Of a stretch of 15,863 nucleotides of DNA, positions 1-7,118 are shown piece by piece. A program made the translations under genes and the position numbers. How positions within the stretch are numbered: the stretch's first letter is position 1; every line of letters starts with the position of its first letter. A model generated the notes under the pieces. That model did not search any database. It was not told the DNA's origin and saw nothing but the letters and a program-made list of their open reading frames with translations. Source of the stretch: JAAXZI01 sp045863575 (GTDB lineage: Bacteria; Planctomycetota; Phycisphaerae; UBA1845; PWPN01); assembly GCA_045863575.1 (NCBI GenBank), contig BTUC01000146.1:1-15863 (forward strand), read 5' to 3'.

Positions 1-1662
1 GGATTGGCTCAGCAGTTGCAGCTCCCGCCGGGTACGATTCCCAGTCTTCTGGGCTGGGCGCGCGACAGTCTGAAACTGGGACAGGGCCTTGACGAGACCG
101 GCAGCCTGGCCCTTGTGCTGCTCAATCCGGGGGAGGCGAAAACCGCGGACGAACTCACGCAACGACTGGTCGTCTACATTCCGGCAACCGATTCCGAGGC
201 GCTCGCCACTGCCATGGGTGCCCGAAAAGAAGGCGAGACCCTGACGCTCGAGCTTATGGGGCAGGCTTCCACCGCTGCCACCAGACCGCATTTCCTGGTC
301 GTGGCGCAATCGCCCGAGGCGGCCAAGGCCGCCGCTCAAGCCCGCGGCCAGGGCCTCCTCAAGGCGCTGTCCCCCGATCGACAGACCGCCTGGGGGCAGC
401 AGGATTTCTTCGCCTGGGCCAGCTTCCGCGGCGTTACCCCCGAAATGCGCACCGAGATCCAGACGGCCCTCCAGCAGGCGATGAACGAAATGGGGGGACC
501 CATGATGGCGGGCCAGCTTCAGGGCCCCGTGGACAAGCTCAACCAATTGTTCGAGGAGGGCCAGGAGGCCTCCGTGGCCGCCTCGCTCGAACCGGCCAAG
601 GGTCTGCGGCTCAGCTTCACTGTCGAAATGAAGCGGGATACCGAACTAGGTCGGCAGATGGCGGCCATGAAGCCGGTGAACGGGTCGCTGCTGATCGGGC
701 TGCCCAACGAACCGTTCATCGCCGCTTTGGGCAGCGTGGCCACCCCCGATGCCGAGAAGCAGCTCCGCGACGCTTTTGACCAGGTGGCGGCTTCGGTCGG
801 TCAGGAAATCGACCCGCAGAAGCGTGACGCCATCAAGGAGTCGCTGGTCAAGCTGCTGGCCGGCGTGGAGCAGATGACGATCGGCGTCTCGGGCCTCCCC
901 GCCCAGGGGCAGGATGGCATGATCGGCGTCACCTTCGCGGCCAAGGTCAAGAACAGCCAGCAGTGGAAGGCCGAAGCTCAGAAGGCATTCGATCTGCTCA
1001 AGGAAGTCATCGTGAATGCGGCCAAGGGCGAGGCCGAGGCCGAGACTCAGTCGGAGGTCACGAAAGTCGCGGATGCCGTCCAGTGGAAGCCGGCGGCCGG
1101 CGGTGGGGGGGTTGATCAGATCGTCGTGGATCTCGCCCAGATTCCCGACGTCGGTCCGGAGACGATCGAGGATGTCAAGCAGGTGGTTGGCCAGGAAGGC
1201 ATCCTGATCCGGGTAGCCGCCGTGGACCCGCAGCATGTGCTGGTCACCTTCGGTGGCGGCGTCTCGCGGTTCGAGAAAGTGGCGGACCTGGTTCGAAAAG
1301 GGGCCACTCCGCTGGACGATCATCGTACGCTCAAGGCGGTTGCCGATCGGCTTCCGGCCGGTCCCAAGCTCGCCGAAGGCTACTTGAATATCGACCAACT
1401 ACTCGCGCTGGTGACCGAGATTGGAAATCAGTTGGGTGGGGGCCTGCCGTTCCCGTTTGCCCTGAACAATGCCGCGCCCCTGGCGTTCACTTCCGTGAAA
1501 GCCGGTGAAACCGGCCAACGGATGGAGCTTCTCGTGCCCACGGAACTGATGCGTGCCGTCGCCGATCTGGCACGGCCATTCCTCATGATGGGTCTTGGAG
1601 GCCCGGGTGGCGGAATGCCGGAGGAGCCTCTGCCGCCGGACCAGGAGAGCGGTCTAGAGTAG
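1..1662 (+). CDS. Hypothetical protein, C-terminal part (5' end outside window)
   Basis: The reading frame is open from the first base (Gly-Leu-Ala-Gln-Gln...) to a TAG at 1660-1662, giving 553 visible residues. The TTG at position 4 is not a convincing start, because it has no upstream context and the protein probably begins before the window. No transmembrane segment, catalytic motif or metal site is evident in the visible part. The composition is alternating beta and helix, with Ala/Gln-rich helices (for example around residues 100-165) and a Gly/Pro/Met-rich C-terminus (about 520-550: GLGGPGGGMPEEP). The overall look resembles the large secreted proteins of unknown function common in planctomycetes, loosely like DUF3352-type proteins, but I do not recognise the family with confidence. 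A strong intrinsic terminator 31 bases after the stop ends its transcription unit, so it is probably not co-transcribed with the HEAT-repeat gene that follows. Confidence 0.85.
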   Translation, partial: GLAQQLQLPPGTIPSLLGWARDSLKLGQGLDETGSLALVLLNPGEAKTADELTQRLVVYIPATDSEALATAMGARKEGETLTLELMGQASTAATRPHFLVVAQSPEAAKAAAQARGQGLLKALSPDRQTAWGQQDFFAWASFRGVTPEMRTEIQTALQQAMNEMGGPMMAGQLQGPVDKLNQLFEEGQEASVAASLEPAKGLRLSFTVEMKRDTELGRQMAAMKPVNGSLLIGLPNEPFIAALGSVATPDAEKQLRDAFDQVAASVGQEIDPQKRDAIKESLVKLLAGVEQMTIGVSGLPAQGQDGMIGVTFAAKVKNSQQWKAEAQKAFDLLKEVIVNAAKGEAEAETQSEVTKVADAVQWKPAAGGGGVDQIVVDLAQIPDVGPETIEDVKQVVGQEGILIRVAAVDPQHVLVTFGGGVSRFEKVADLVRKGATPLDDHRTLKAVADRLPAGPKLAEGYLNIDQLLALVTEIGNQLGGGLPFPFALNNAAPLAFTSVKAGETGQRMELLVPTELMRAVADLARPFLMMGLGGPGGGMPEEPLPPDQESGLE

Positions 1663-1692
1663 TTCATACTCTCGACAGTCCAAGCACAACCA

Positions 1693-1729
1693 GCCCGCGC
1701 CCGCGAGAAGCGACGCGGGCCTTTTCTTG
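1693..1729 (+). terminator. Intrinsic terminator of the first gene
   Basis: A perfect 7-bp stem, GCCCGCG (1693-1699) with CGCGGGC (1714-1720), encloses a loop that can form an extra CGC/GCG pairing. It is followed directly by CTTTTCTTG (1721-1729). It lies 31 bases after the stop codon of the upstream gene and is oriented to end that transcript. Confidence 0.8.
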
Positions 1730-1762
1730 TTAGAAAATAGACTGCTCTGCACGGTCGGAGGG

Positions 1763-1803
1763 TATACAATGATGAGGTGCAAACCTTACCGCTCGCTTGC
1801 GGT
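1763..1803 (+). promoter_or_regulatory. Possible -10 box and leader hairpin before the HEAT-repeat gene
   Basis: TATACAAT at 1763-1770 contains TACAAT, a 5-of-6 match to a sigma-70 -10 box. No good -35 hexamer sits at 16-18 bases. A 5-bp hairpin, ACCGC (1788-1792) / GCGGT (1799-1803) with a 6-base loop, follows and is trailed by CCTTTCT. Position after the terminator and 106 bases before the next start codon fits a promoter plus leader, but the support is weak. Confidence 0.3.
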
Positions 1804-1908
1804 CCTTTCTAAGGGCGCCGGATGCTTGCGGCCGGCCCGTATACATGTTAGAAGCGGTAGACCCTGCCGTTTGAACGCCGGTGGTTCGCCAAAGGGGGCA
1901 GACACGGT

Positions 1909-3894
1909 ATGCCGTATCGGTGTGCATGGTCCTGGACGATCTGGTCTCGCAGATCTTCGCGAGCCGCACCTCTGCGCGCGGCGGCGGGCCTTCCCCGGCA
2001 TCGCCGTTCATCTCCGTGCGCGGTTCTGGTCGCGGTCGCCTTGATGCTGAGCACGGGTTCGTCTGCTGTACCAGCGGCCTGGGCCGGTCAACCGGCCACC
2101 TCTGCACCGGCCACCCTTCCCTTTGAGCCGACTCCCGTTGAACTCTCCCGGCTGATCCTCAAGATTGCCGGCCAGAGCGAACCCCGCACCCGGGTGGATT
2201 CGGCCGTGGCCATTCTGGACCATTTCGGAGCCGAGGGCGTGCGAGCCCTGCTGAACGTCCTCGAGGAGGAGAACAACGAGGGAGCCAAGCTTGCCATCTG
2301 CCAGGCCATTGCCCAGGTGGACTCGGAAGAGCCTGCGTTTATCGCTCCGCTGATGAGCCTGCTCGATCACAAGGAACCGGCCCTGCGAGAGGCCGCCAGT
2401 GCGGCCTTGGGCGGCTATGATGAGCCGGCAGTCACTGCCCGCCTCAAGGAGTTGGAACGCCAACTGCTCGAGAAGCGTTTCATGTCGCAGTGCAAGCGGC
2501 TTTATCAGCTTCTGCCCACTGATCCCGAGCGCGTGGCTCAGCTTCAGCTCTGGCTGCGTTCGGCTCTCCCGCAGGAGCGCCTGGCGGCACTCGAAATCAT
2601 CCACGAGCGGATGATCGCGGGGACGCGGCCGGCTCCCGATCTGCTTCAGCAGATCCGTCAGATGCTCCTTGACCGCGATGAGCGCGTTCGCCTGAAGCTC
2701 GCCGTGGTTTTACGCGACATTCGCCAGTCTGAGGATGCAACCCGGGTTCGGGCAGCATTGGCCCAGGAGCGGTCGGAGGTGGTTCGCGAGGAGATGTACA
2801 AGGCCTTGGGCTATCTGGGCGATCTGGAATCGGTGCCCGCGTGTATAGGAGGACTTCAGGATCCGTCCGATGCAGTTGCCGCTCAGGCTGCTATCGCCCT
2901 GGGCCGGCTGGGAGAGAAGAGCAACGGGCAGCAGGTTCCTGCCGTTCAGCAGGCGGTGGCCGCTTTAGTGGACCGAGCCCGCCAGCCGGTGGCTAACCCC
3001 CTGTTGCGTGAGGGGATCATCGAAGCCATGGCCCGGATTGCCAGTCCGGAGTTTCTCCCCATCCTCGTCAGCCATGCAGCCGCGGAGGAGACTGTTCCCG
3101 CTGTGCGCCAGACGGCGCTCCGCGGGATCGGGCTGGTCGGAGGCTCCGAGCAGGTGCCGTTAGTGATCGATCGACTGGTGAATGACCCTGACAAGGGTGT
3201 TCGGGAGGTTGCGGCCGAGGCACTGGGCAAACTGGGTACTCAACTGGAGCACGTACGGGTGCTTCGCGAGCGCCTTGATCCGAAAGTTGAACCTTCATTG
3301 GCCGTGCAGAACAAGGCGTGGGAAGCCTACAAAGCCATCTTTTTGCGGTCACTTTCGCAGGAGGACCAGCAGTCTCTCCTGGACTCCTGGCGCGAGACCG
3401 AGTCGGCCAGCATTGTTCGGCGGGTTGAGCTGCTGGCGGATCTCGAGAAGCAGTTGAGCGCGGGGAACGCCAATCCGCAACGCCTGGCCGCTCTACGTGA
3501 GGAGTTGGGCGACGCCTACCTGACCGCCGGCCGGGGTGCAGACGCCGCCGCGGCATTCGCGCGGACCATGGAGGTACTGGACGACAGGTCCGATGGCAGG
3601 GTCCGTGTGACCTCAAAACTGATGGAGGCTCACCTGCGCACGCCCGCATCAGAGAAGGCGTTTGCTCTGGCCGTCGAGGCTCGCGTGCCTCAGACCCGCG
3701 AGTTACTTGTCGGTCGGCTCCTGCGTCATGCACAGGAAGTCGGCGCCAGCAACCGCGAAACCGCGGCGGTTTTCCTTGATAAGCTCGCTCAGAGTGTGCC
3801 CGACCGCTTCGGGCCCGACTGGGCGGCGCGATTCGAGGAGGTCCGCCGGAGCCTGCCGGAAACCCGTCCCGCGGATACCCAGCCACGCCGCTGA
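1909..3894 (+). CDS. Secreted HEAT-repeat protein with C-terminal TPR-like helices
   Basis: 661 residues. The start is ATG at 1909, with AAAGGGGG at 1891-1898 as a loosely spaced ribosome site. The N-terminus is odd: about 36 Trp/Arg-rich residues precede a hydrophobic stretch (about 37-48), followed by a likely signal-peptidase site AWA|GQ near residue 59, so export is probable. Residues about 75-470 are serial helical pairs of HEAT/PBS-lyase type, seen as recurring patterns such as VREEMYKALGYLGD, AAQAAIALGRLG, VRQTALRGIGLVG and VREVAAEALGKLG, each followed by a short turn and a second helix. Residues about 525-570 (LREELGDAYLTAGRGADAA) look like a TPR unit. HEAT and TPR solenoids are protein-binding scaffolds, and no enzyme motif is visible. 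The role is unknown; a periplasmic or surface scaffold is an inference. It precedes an exported EF-hand gene by 143 bases with no clear terminator between, so co-transcription is possible. Confidence 0.85.
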   Translation: MPYRCAWSWTIWSRRSSRAAPLRAAAGLPRHRRSSPCAVLVAVALMLSTGSSAVPAAWAGQPATSAPATLPFEPTPVELSRLILKIAGQSEPRTRVDSAVAILDHFGAEGVRALLNVLEEENNEGAKLAICQAIAQVDSEEPAFIAPLMSLLDHKEPALREAASAALGGYDEPAVTARLKELERQLLEKRFMSQCKRLYQLLPTDPERVAQLQLWLRSALPQERLAALEIIHERMIAGTRPAPDLLQQIRQMLLDRDERVRLKLAVVLRDIRQSEDATRVRAALAQERSEVVREEMYKALGYLGDLESVPACIGGLQDPSDAVAAQAAIALGRLGEKSNGQQVPAVQQAVAALVDRARQPVANPLLREGIIEAMARIASPEFLPILVSHAAAEETVPAVRQTALRGIGLVGGSEQVPLVIDRLVNDPDKGVREVAAEALGKLGTQLEHVRVLRERLDPKVEPSLAVQNKAWEAYKAIFLRSLSQEDQQSLLDSWRETESASIVRRVELLADLEKQLSAGNANPQRLAALREELGDAYLTAGRGADAAAAFARTMEVLDDRSDGRVRVTSKLMEAHLRTPASEKAFALAVEARVPQTRELLVGRLLRHAQEVGASNRETAAVFLDKLAQSVPDRFGPDWAARFEEVRRSLPETRPADTQPRR

Positions 3895-4023
3895 TGGCAG
3901 CAGTGCAATAAGCTTCTCTCGTGGACGTTGTGCCTGTAGCCTCGCTTGGGGAAAGCTGGGCCCAGGCGCTGCTTCTCCGCCTCCGTCGCGCGGTGGAAGC
4001 ATCGCGTCATGCAGGCGGGTTAC

Positions 4024-4028
4024 AGGAG
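4024..4028 (+). promoter_or_regulatory. Ribosome binding site that sets the EF-hand protein start
   Basis: AGGAG at 4024-4028 is 9 bases before ATG 4038 but directly abuts ATG 4029 (no spacing). This makes 4038 the best start. The longer in-frame GTG at 3921 has no comparable site, and its extra residues look like translated leader. Confidence 0.6.
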
Positions 4029-4037
4029 ATGACTCGG

Positions 4038-5159
4038 ATGACAACTCACCAAGACCTCAAGTTCTCTCGGATGGCACAACCTGGGCTCCGTCAAGGGCTC
4101 AGCTATGCAGGGCACGTCCGCTCGGAATATTTCACCCGGCTGGTACTTCCGGCCGTGCTTCTTATGGGATTCAGCGGGCGCGCAGTCGCGGCCGATGACA
4201 GGCCCGTTCCGGAGGCCAAGAAGGCCCAACTTCTGGAGCGCTTCCCGGGCATCGATGCGAATCAGGACGGCCAGCTCACACGCCAGGAGGCCAAGGCCTT
4301 CTTCGCTTCACGCAAGGCAGGCGCCCGGCGCGGTGGGGCGGCGCCGCCTGACCAGCCTGGACAACCACCGAAGACCGACGAGGTCGGGCGGCGCTCGCGT
4401 AAAGGGCCGGGTGCAGCCGGCGGCACGGCTGGCGATCCCAAGGTTGGCGGCCAGGCCGGTGCTAAGCCTCCGAATGCGGGTGAGTTTCTGGCCCGATTCC
4501 CCGACGCGGACACGAACCAGGATGGTCGGCTCGCGCCCGAGGAACTTCGTGCTTATTTCCGCAGTCATGGAGCCGAAATGCGTGCCGAACTCCTGAAACG
4601 CCGTCCGGAGGTGGATTCGGATGGGGACGGTACGCTGAGCGATGAGGAATTTCGCGCCGCCCGCCGTGACTTCATGTCCCGAAAGGCCACGGCCACACCC
4701 GGCGAACCGTTCATGGACATGATCCTGAAGCGTCATCCGGCAGCGGACGTCGACAAGGACGGCCGCCTGTCGGAATCGGAGTTCGCAGGGTTGTGGGAGA
4801 AACCCGGAGCCGAACTGGGCGCGCGCGTTATGGCTCGCTTCCCTGCGGCGGATATGGATAACAACGGTTCAATGAGCGTCTCAGAAGCCAAGGCATTTCG
4901 CGAGATACTCCGCAAGCGAGCGGGAGTCGCGAAGGCGACGGCCACCCAACCGACCGGCGCCTCGGCAGAGCGTTCGCCCGCTCCACGCAAACGCGGCGCC
5001 GGAGCTCCAAAGCACGCTCCGCAAGGACAGAAGCTCGATCGGCCCGGAGCATCGGACCCCGCCGCGCGGCCCCGAAAGGCCGCAGCAGGGGACAGGGCGG
5101 CGAGAGTTGAGCGTCCGGCCAAGAGCAGGATTCCGACTGATCGCCGCGGCGGGGAATAG
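4038..5159 (+). CDS. Secreted calcium-binding protein with five EF-hand loops
   Basis: 373 residues from ATG 4038. A late but clear signal peptide (hydrophobic LVLPAVLLMGF at about 35-45, cleavage AVA|AD near 51) implies export. Five 12-residue EF-hand loops with the D-x-[DN]-x-[DN]-G-x-[LM]-x-x-x-E pattern start at about residues 73 (DANQDGQLTRQE), 158 (DTNQDGRLAPEE), 193 (DSDGDGTLSDEE), 237 (DVDKDGRLSESE) and 272 (DMDNNGSMSVSE). Acidic ligands are intact in loops 1-4; loop 5 has Asn at position 5. Every loop is preceded by a short [RK]-x-P-x-x motif (RFPGI, RFPDA, RRPEV, RHPAA, RFPAA). A Gly/Pro/Ala/Lys linker separates loops 1 and 2. The last 75 or so residues are a very basic, Ala/Pro/Arg-rich tail without hydrophobic segments. 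Calcium binding follows from the family; the partner and role are unknown. The tail could bind acidic polymers (inference). Confidence 0.85.
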   Translation: MTTHQDLKFSRMAQPGLRQGLSYAGHVRSEYFTRLVLPAVLLMGFSGRAVAADDRPVPEAKKAQLLERFPGIDANQDGQLTRQEAKAFFASRKAGARRGGAAPPDQPGQPPKTDEVGRRSRKGPGAAGGTAGDPKVGGQAGAKPPNAGEFLARFPDADTNQDGRLAPEELRAYFRSHGAEMRAELLKRRPEVDSDGDGTLSDEEFRAARRDFMSRKATATPGEPFMDMILKRHPAADVDKDGRLSESEFAGLWEKPGAELGARVMARFPAADMDNNGSMSVSEAKAFREILRKRAGVAKATATQPTGASAERSPAPRKRGAGAPKHAPQGQKLDRPGASDPAARPRKAAAGDRAARVERPAKSRIPTDRRGGE

Positions 5160-5232
5160 CGAGCAGCCCCCGTCCGGGAAACCTGCGGCCGACACCCGCT
5201 GAAGCGCATCTCAAGAGGTTCTAGGAGGATCT

Positions 5233-5262
5233 GCCGGCTGGTCGATCTGGCCGTTTGCCGGC
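5233..5262 (+). terminator. Weak possible terminator hairpin after the EF-hand gene
   Basis: GCCGGC at 5233-5238 and again at 5257-5262 can pair (each copy is self-complementary), with an inner GGTC/GGCC pairing. The region is followed by TGTTGTTC rather than a clean T-run. It lies 74 bases after the EF-hand stop. The same bases also form a direct repeat GCCGGCTG, so the role is uncertain. Confidence 0.25.
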
Positions 5263-5297
5263 TGTTGTTCATCGGCTTCGTCCCGGCATGAAGGTCC

Positions 5298-5327
5298 TTG
5301 TTCTGCGGCTCCATTCTCCGGTAGAAT
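5298..5327 (+). promoter_or_regulatory. Candidate sigma-70-type promoter for the 550-residue dockerin-like protein
   Basis: TTGTTC (5298-5303), an 18-base spacer and TAGAAT (5322-5327, 5 of 6 to TATAAT). It lies 60 bases before ATG 5388 in the right orientation. The -10 box overlaps the right arm of a perfect hairpin (5311-5329). Confidence 0.45.
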
Positions 5328-5329
5328 GG
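5311..5329. repeat. Perfect 7-bp inverted repeat overlapping the -10 box
   Basis: CCATTCT (5311-5317), loop CCGGT, AGAATGG (5323-5329): exact inverted complements. No T-run follows, so it is not a terminator. It could be an operator for a dimeric regulator, or chance. Confidence 0.5.
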
Positions 5330-5387
5330 CAGATAGTCGAGTCGCAACGCGGCCATCTCCTGCCGCCGTGGGAACGGAGCCTCAATC

Positions 5388-7040
5388 ATGAACACTTTGC
5401 TTTGCCGCTTGGGCCTCGCCTATTCGCTCAGCGCCGTCGCAGCGGCCGTGCCGGCGTGGGCGCAGGCCCTCGTCAACGTTGGATTTGAACAGGTGGATGC
5501 CAACGGGAATCCGCTCGGATGGACGGAAAGCGGCGGATTCGCCACTGAGGATCCCAACAACGACGCCCGCACCTATGTTCCCCCGACGTTTGCCCTGAGT
5601 CAGGCCTACCAGGGACAGCGGGTCTACGGCGTGGTCAAGGACGGCTCGCGTCTGGGCGGGACCATATTTCAACGCGTCACGGGGGCGGTGCCGGGTACGC
5701 GCTATCGGGCGGGGGTCCGGTGCCGGACCTACCGCAGCGGCAACGGCGAGATGAGATGCGTTATCGGGCTCGATCCGGCCGGGGGCACTAATCCGGAGGC
5801 GGCCGGGATCGTCCGTTCGGTTCCCATCAGCAGTGATGGTGAGTGGACACGAATCACGGTTGATGCCATCGCCCATTCAACCGCCATCACCGTCTACATT
5901 TCGCTGTTGCAGGGCGGTTCGAGCGGCTTTGCCATCAACTACATCGATAGCGCCGAGCTGATTCCCAATCCGCCGATGACCTCCGAATGTACCGATGGAA
6001 GCAGGATCGCTTCCCTATCCGACCGACGCGTCGACGTGGCCGAGCAGGTCGAGGCCAACTACACCGTTCCGGCCGGCTACGTGATCACCGGCATCGGTGC
6101 TCGCGGTACGGATGAAAACGTCGCCACCATGGTCGTGCGGCAGAACCGGCTGCTGCCGGACGGGGAGCTGGAGCAGGGCGAACTGGTGTATTTCGGTTAT
6201 GATCCGGGCGGGGGGACAGAGGCGGCGGTGATGCTGCCGCCCTGTTATATCGCGGTGGGGTACGGGGCGCGGGCCGCCCCGGAGTGGGACATTCACACGC
6301 TGGTGGTCTGGGCACGATCTCTGGAGGGCGACGGCCGGCTGGGGCCGATGGTTGAATTCCGTGCCGGCGTAGATCCCAGTGGGGGTATGGAGCGGCAGTT
6401 CCTCGCCGAGGAGGGGCGGGTTCTGACCGGCGTCGGGTTGCGCATGCAGTTCAACGACCTCACGGGCATCCGCGCGGTCACTGATCGATACGCGACCATT
6501 TCCGTCATCCCGCGACCTTCCATCCTGCTTGAGCCCGCCTCGTTCCAGCGCGTCACCCGCCAGTGGCGGAATCCGACGCCGGATCTGGTGACGATCGCCA
6601 ACGTCGGCACCGCGCCGCTCAATTTCGGGGTTGCGTCTACCGCTCATTGGGTAGCAGCGTCTCCGGACGCGGGAACCACCGGCGTGGGGGAAGAGGAGCC
6701 GGTCCAGATGGTGTACGATGCGTCCACGCTGGGTGTCGGGGAACACGAAGCGACTCTGTATGTTTGGGATGCGGCCGCGGATAATTCGCCGCAGACCATC
6801 GACATCACACTTACGGTGACGGCCAATCCCGCTGATTTCGACCAGGACGGCGATGTCGATCTGGAGGACTTCGGCCACTTGCAGCGCTGCTTCTCGGGCC
6901 CTGGTGTCGTGCAATCAGATGCGCTTTGTTTGAACACCCGTCTGGACGAGGACGAGGACGTGGACCAGGCTGACTTCGGCATCTTTCAGCTCTGCCTGAG
7001 CGGCGCGAACCAGCCGGCCGATCCGTCGTGCGCGCCCTGA
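5388..7040 (+). CDS. Secreted modular beta protein with dockerin-like C-terminus
   Basis: 550 residues. Start ATG 5388 has GGAG at 5376-5379. A signal peptide cleaves near AWA|QA (residue 25). Modules: (1) about 28-193, a lectin/CBM-like beta domain with GLDPAGGTNPEA, related to one in the next gene; (2) about 196-370, three repeats spaced 56-57 residues (GYVITGIGAR, CYIAVGYGAR, GRVLTGVGLR), each followed by a D/N-rich turn and a beta strand; (3) about 375-481, an Ig-like domain resembling BACON domains (ILLEPASF ... VTIANVGTAPLNFGV ... DITLTVT); (4) about 482-550, two dockerin-type Ca loops, DFDQDGDVDLEDF and RLDEDEDVDQADF, each followed by a helix ending Q-x-C-x-SG. There is no catalytic signature. 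A role in surface attachment or glycan binding is inferred from the modules. The dockerin-like tail is probably a sorting or assembly tag; no cohesin partner is visible here. Confidence 0.88.
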   Translation: MNTLLCRLGLAYSLSAVAAAVPAWAQALVNVGFEQVDANGNPLGWTESGGFATEDPNNDARTYVPPTFALSQAYQGQRVYGVVKDGSRLGGTIFQRVTGAVPGTRYRAGVRCRTYRSGNGEMRCVIGLDPAGGTNPEAAGIVRSVPISSDGEWTRITVDAIAHSTAITVYISLLQGGSSGFAINYIDSAELIPNPPMTSECTDGSRIASLSDRRVDVAEQVEANYTVPAGYVITGIGARGTDENVATMVVRQNRLLPDGELEQGELVYFGYDPGGGTEAAVMLPPCYIAVGYGARAAPEWDIHTLVVWARSLEGDGRLGPMVEFRAGVDPSGGMERQFLAEEGRVLTGVGLRMQFNDLTGIRAVTDRYATISVIPRPSILLEPASFQRVTRQWRNPTPDLVTIANVGTAPLNFGVASTAHWVAASPDAGTTGVGEEEPVQMVYDASTLGVGEHEATLYVWDAAADNSPQTIDITLTVTANPADFDQDGDVDLEDFGHLQRCFSGPGVVQSDALCLNTRLDEDEDVDQADFGIFQLCLSGANQPADPSCAP

Positions 7041-7118
7041 ACCCGGCCGGCGATCACGATCGGATGGCGGGGGGCGTGACCGGGCGCGACGCGTAGTCCA
7101 CGAACCGATGGAGGGATC

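Noticed and set aside
1945..1980. Twin-arginine signal in the HEAT-repeat protein (SRR near residue 13)
   Set aside because: The arginine pair is not followed by the expected x-F-L-K, and the hydrophobic core is more than 20 residues away.
1727..2107. Small frames on both strands before the HEAT-repeat gene
   Set aside because: They overlap the terminator or the real gene, are rich in Arg/Gly/Pro as expected from GC-rich noise, and have no ribosome site.
3921..4037. Longer EF-hand protein starting at GTG 3921
   Set aside because: No ribosome site, and the added residues look like translated non-coding sequence. AGGAG at 4024-4028 is properly spaced only for ATG 4038.
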